This document shows, piece after piece, positions 61,606 through 64,000 of a stretch of DNA of 64,000 bases. The stretch comes from an uncultured Actinomycetes bacterium (lineage in GTDB: Bacteria > Actinomycetota > Actinomycetes > Mycobacteriales > Nakamurellaceae), in contig CALANS010000066.1 of the NCBI GenBank assembly GCA_937926105.1, positions 83,791 to 147,790 of the forward strand, read 5' to 3'. The position numbers and the translations under genes are program-made. The notes under the pieces are model-generated. The model searched no databases. It was given only the letters and a program-made list of their open reading frames with translations, and had not been told where the DNA came from. Position 1 is the stretch's first letter, and each line of letters opens with the position of its first letter.

Positions 61606-62913
61606 CTATCCGGTGCAGATACCCGAACTCGGTCGCCCGATCGTGGTTCCGTCCGCGACAAAGGCATATCCGCCGTGCACGAGCAGGATTCCCGGCAACG
61701 CCGCCCAGTGCTGCTCGACAGCTCCGGTGTGCGGGTTCACGCACCACAGCTCGCCGCCACCGTACCCGTTGCGGATCCACAGGCTCGTTCCCTGGGCCAC
61801 GATGATCGGCGCCAACGGCAGTGTCTGCTCCGCATCGGCCCGGCCGGCGACCGTCAAGGTGCTGGGGTCGAGCCGGACCAGGGCGGGCTGGGACGGGGGG
61901 CCAGGGCTGGTGCCGGCCACCCAGATGGACCCGCCGGCCACGGCGATCGACCGCGCCTGGAACGGCAGCGACACGCTCTCGGCCGGATGGAAACCGGGCG
62001 GTCGATAGGCATATACCGCCCACTCGCCGTCGTCGTTGAGCACCAGCAGCCGGTGGCGGGTCGGATCGGCGGCTATGGCCTGGCCACCGCGAGCCACCAC
62101 GTCATCCTCACCGATGCGGCGCGTGGCCGGCGACACGTCGTATACGCCGGAGCTGGTGTTCAGATACAGGTGGCCGTCCAATGCGACGGCGCCCTCCACC
62201 GTGCCTGACACTAGGGTCGCGTTCCATTCGGACACCGGCTGCAGCGTGGTCGGATTGATCAGGTAGACGCGATTCGCCCGGCCGAGCGAGATCGCCCACA
62301 GCCGATGCCCATCGGAGAGCAGTTCCCACGTGGCATAGCTGGGGTCGCCGATCGGCAGCCCGACGGCCGTTTGACGGCTCGGATACAGGCCGCCGTCGCT
62401 GCCGTAGGAGATCTGAATCAGATAGCCGGGGGTCAGCACCACAAGGTGACCGTCGACGGCGGCCATGGACTGGATGTCCGACCGGCCGGGCACGGGCAGC
62501 TCGATCGCGGCGGCAAGCGCCGGATTCAACATCGGCGCCCCGGAGCTGGCCGCGGATGTGCCGGTCCCGCCGCGATTCCGAGTGGAATCGGGCGCGGCCG
62601 ACGGCGAGTGCGGTGACAGCGGGACGCTCTGGCCCGTCGGCGAAATGGCAGTGGTGGGCGTCATGGCCGCGGCCGGCGAGGTGGCCGCCGGCGATCCGCC
62701 AGCACCGGCGGCGCCGGAGCCGATGCTGGTGCGGCCCACGACCACCCCGAAGACGAAGACCACAGCAATCCCGACCGCCACTCCGGCTCGACGGCCGGTG
62801 CCGACCGCGCCGTGCCGATGCCGTTCGGGCCGCCCTGGCTCCGGTGACCCGTCACCGCCCACGATGAACACCTCACCGCCGGGCGGCGGCATGTCGTCCC
62901 TGGAGCCGGCCAT
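61606..62913 (-). CDS. membrane-anchored propeller-like hypothetical protein
   Basis: This 435-residue protein has a short cytoplasmic N-terminus, one membrane helix (VAVGIAVVFVFGVVVG, about residues 45-60), a Ser/Thr/Pro-rich linker to about 130, then an extracytoplasmic domain of repeated strands (IQSMAAVDGHLVVLTPG, HRLWAISLGRANRVYLINP, GSIWVAGTSPG, TSLWIRNGYGG). The repeats resemble a beta-propeller of the NHL/YVTN type. Function is unknown; it may sense or bind a ligand at the envelope. It converges with the peroxidase gene, the two stop codons 8 bases apart. Confidence 0.75.
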   Translation of the reverse strand: MAGSRDDMPPPGGEVFIVGGDGSPEPGRPERHRHGAVGTGRRAGVAVGIAVVFVFGVVVGRTSIGSGAAGAGGSPAATSPAAAMTPTTAISPTGQSVPLSPHSPSAAPDSTRNRGGTGTSAASSGAPMLNPALAAAIELPVPGRSDIQSMAAVDGHLVVLTPGYLIQISYGSDGGLYPSRQTAVGLPIGDPSYATWELLSDGHRLWAISLGRANRVYLINPTTLQPVSEWNATLVSGTVEGAVALDGHLYLNTSSGVYDVSPATRRIGEDDVVARGGQAIAADPTRHRLLVLNDDGEWAVYAYRPPGFHPAESVSLPFQARSIAVAGGSIWVAGTSPGPPSQPALVRLDPSTLTVAGRADAEQTLPLAPIIVAQGTSLWIRNGYGGGELWCVNPHTGAVEQHWAALPGILLVHGGYAFVADGTTIGRPSSGICTG

Positions 62914-62984
62914 GAAGTCACGCTATCGCCGGCACGGACGGTGCGCACCCGCCGGCGCCGGCGAGCCGAGCGCGGAGGCGGAGG

Positions 62985-64000
62985 TGTCCTGGTTCACGAC
63001 ATTGTTGATAGATGAGTCGGGACATCGTTGATAGAGACGGCGAGCCGCGGACGGGTCGGGCGGTACGGGCTCGACGGTGCGTGGCATGTCGAAGTCCAAG
63101 GTCATCGTGGTGTCCGTCGTCGAGCAGGGCATGAGCAAGGCGGAAGCGGCCCGCCGGTTCGGGGTGTCCTGGCAGTGGGTTCACACCCTGGTGACCCGCT
63201 ACCAGGCCGGCGGGCTCGACGCCGTGGAACCCAGGTCACGAAGACCGGGGTCGAACCCGCGGGCCGTCCCCGGCGCGGTACGCGAGCGGATCATCGAGCT
63301 GCGCGTCACGCTGACCGCCGAAGGGCTCGACGCCGGCCCGGCCACCATCGCCTGGCATCTACGCCGCGGCGACGCGGACCCCGTCCCGGCGTTGTCGACT
63401 ATCCGGCGCGTCATCACCGACGCGGGTCTGGTCGTCCCGGAGCCCCGCAAGCGGCCCAAGGCGTCGCTGCACCGTTTCGAGGCCGAGCAGCCCAACGAGA
63501 CCTGGCAGTCGGACTTCACGCACTGGACCCTGACCGACGGCACCGCCGCGGAGATCCTGGCCTGGCTCGACGACCACTCCCGCTACCTGCTGTCGGTGAC
63601 CGCACACCACCCGGTCACCGGCGCCGACGTGGTCGACACCTTCACCGGCGCGGTCAACGTCTACGGCCCGCCGGCGTCGACACTGACCGATAACGGCACG
63701 GTCTACACCACCCGGCTGCTACGAGATGCCGCGGCCCGCAACGCCTTCGAGCACCTACTCGCCGCCCTGGGTATCACCCAGCGCAACGGCAAGCCCTACC
63801 ACCCGCAAACCCAGGGCAAGATCGAACGATTCTGGCAGACCCTCAAACGCTGGCTCGCGACCAAGCCCCCGCCCGCTACCGTCACCGACCTCCAAGGACT
63901 CCTGGACCGGTTCGCCAGGCTCTACAACAACGCCAGACCACACCGGGGACCGCCCCGAGTTCAGTTGACTCGTTGGGTGTGGAACATCAGGCCGCGGTTG
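62985..64000 (+). mobile_element. IS481-type insertion sequence, right end outside window
   Basis: The element begins near TGTCCTGGTTCACGACAT, just outside the propeller-like gene, and includes two direct repeats GACATTGTTGATAGA/GACATCGTTGATAGA (62998-63012 and 63021-63035) of the kind found at IS481 ends. It carries one transposase gene. The right end and any target duplication lie outside the window. It sits 70 bases upstream of the minus-strand gene starting at 62913 and may separate it from its promoter. Confidence 0.7.
63086..64000 (+). CDS. IS481-family transposase, 3' end outside window
   Basis: The frame is open for 305 codons to the window edge. The N-terminal HTH (VVEQGMSKAEAARRFGVSWQWVHTLVTRY) and an rve-type integrase core with catalytic Asp143 (WQSDFTHW), Asp202 (LTDNGTVY) and Glu247 (QGKIERFW) identify a DDE transposase of the IS481 group. 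After YNNARPHRG (about residue 288) the sequence departs from the expected family ending, so the C-terminus may be altered or truncated. The ATG 63086 is set by family length. Confidence 0.85.
   Translation, partial: MSKSKVIVVSVVEQGMSKAEAARRFGVSWQWVHTLVTRYQAGGLDAVEPRSRRPGSNPRAVPGAVRERIIELRVTLTAEGLDAGPATIAWHLRRGDADPVPALSTIRRVITDAGLVVPEPRKRPKASLHRFEAEQPNETWQSDFTHWTLTDGTAAEILAWLDDHSRYLLSVTAHHPVTGADVVDTFTGAVNVYGPPASTLTDNGTVYTTRLLRDAAARNAFEHLLAALGITQRNGKPYHPQTQGKIERFWQTLKRWLATKPPPATVTDLQGLLDRFARLYNNARPHRGPPRVQLTRWVWNIRPRL

Overview
The window is high-GC DNA with dense genes, many GTG/TTG starts, stop-start overlaps (ATGA, GTGA) and hallmark actinobacterial families: a DUF385 F420-type oxidoreductase, a DUF929/VKOR disulfide pair, an ECF factor with a SnoaL tail, and a sortase-type surface protein with an LSYTG signal. 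It looks like an actinomycete chromosome. I cannot name the genus from sequence alone. No plasmid, phage or CRISPR features are seen. The only mobile element is an IS481-type transposase cut by the right edge.

Layout. 1-10.5 kb holds housekeeping and accessory genes in small divergent pairs: GNAT, TetR-SRPBCC, RNase H, trans-sulfuration enzyme with Lrp regulator, flavoprotein disulfide reductase, and MFS exporter with ArsR regulator. Intergenic hairpin elements sharing a core motif lie between them. 10.7-18.9 kb carries a 2,087-residue alpha-2-macroglobulin-like protein without the thioester motif and a GT-C membrane protein. 18.9-26.8 kb has UPF0158, DUF385, an ECF sigma factor overlapping a SnoaL gene, a glutamine amidotransferase, the DUF929-VKOR pair and a UvrA-like ATPase.

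27.0-37.0 kb is a catabolic/transport cluster on the minus strand: M38 amidohydrolase, dipeptide-type binding protein, two permeases, a fused double ATPase, a creatininase-family amidohydrolase and an M19-like dipeptidase. A divergent IclR regulator sits beside it, and tRNA-Arg and tRNA-Ser follow. The likely logic is import of a peptide- or amide-like compound, with three hydrolases to open it.

37.5-44.5 kb holds a methyltransferase, an FG-GAP-like lipoprotein, acetoacetyl-CoA synthetase, a dienelactone-hydrolase-like enzyme, a histidinol-phosphate/aromatic aminotransferase and a TauE/SafE permease.

44.6-62.9 kb is a cell-envelope region: two lipoproteins, a MalT/LuxR-type ATPase regulator, and a 2,028-residue SdrD-B repeat surface protein with a C-terminal LSYTG-type anchor. 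These are followed by a response regulator, a divergent histidine kinase with two membrane-plus-kinase halves (the second degenerate), a beta-helix lipoprotein that continues in frame from the kinase, a Tat-exported Dyp-type peroxidase and a membrane-anchored propeller-like protein. This is the most unusual part of the window.
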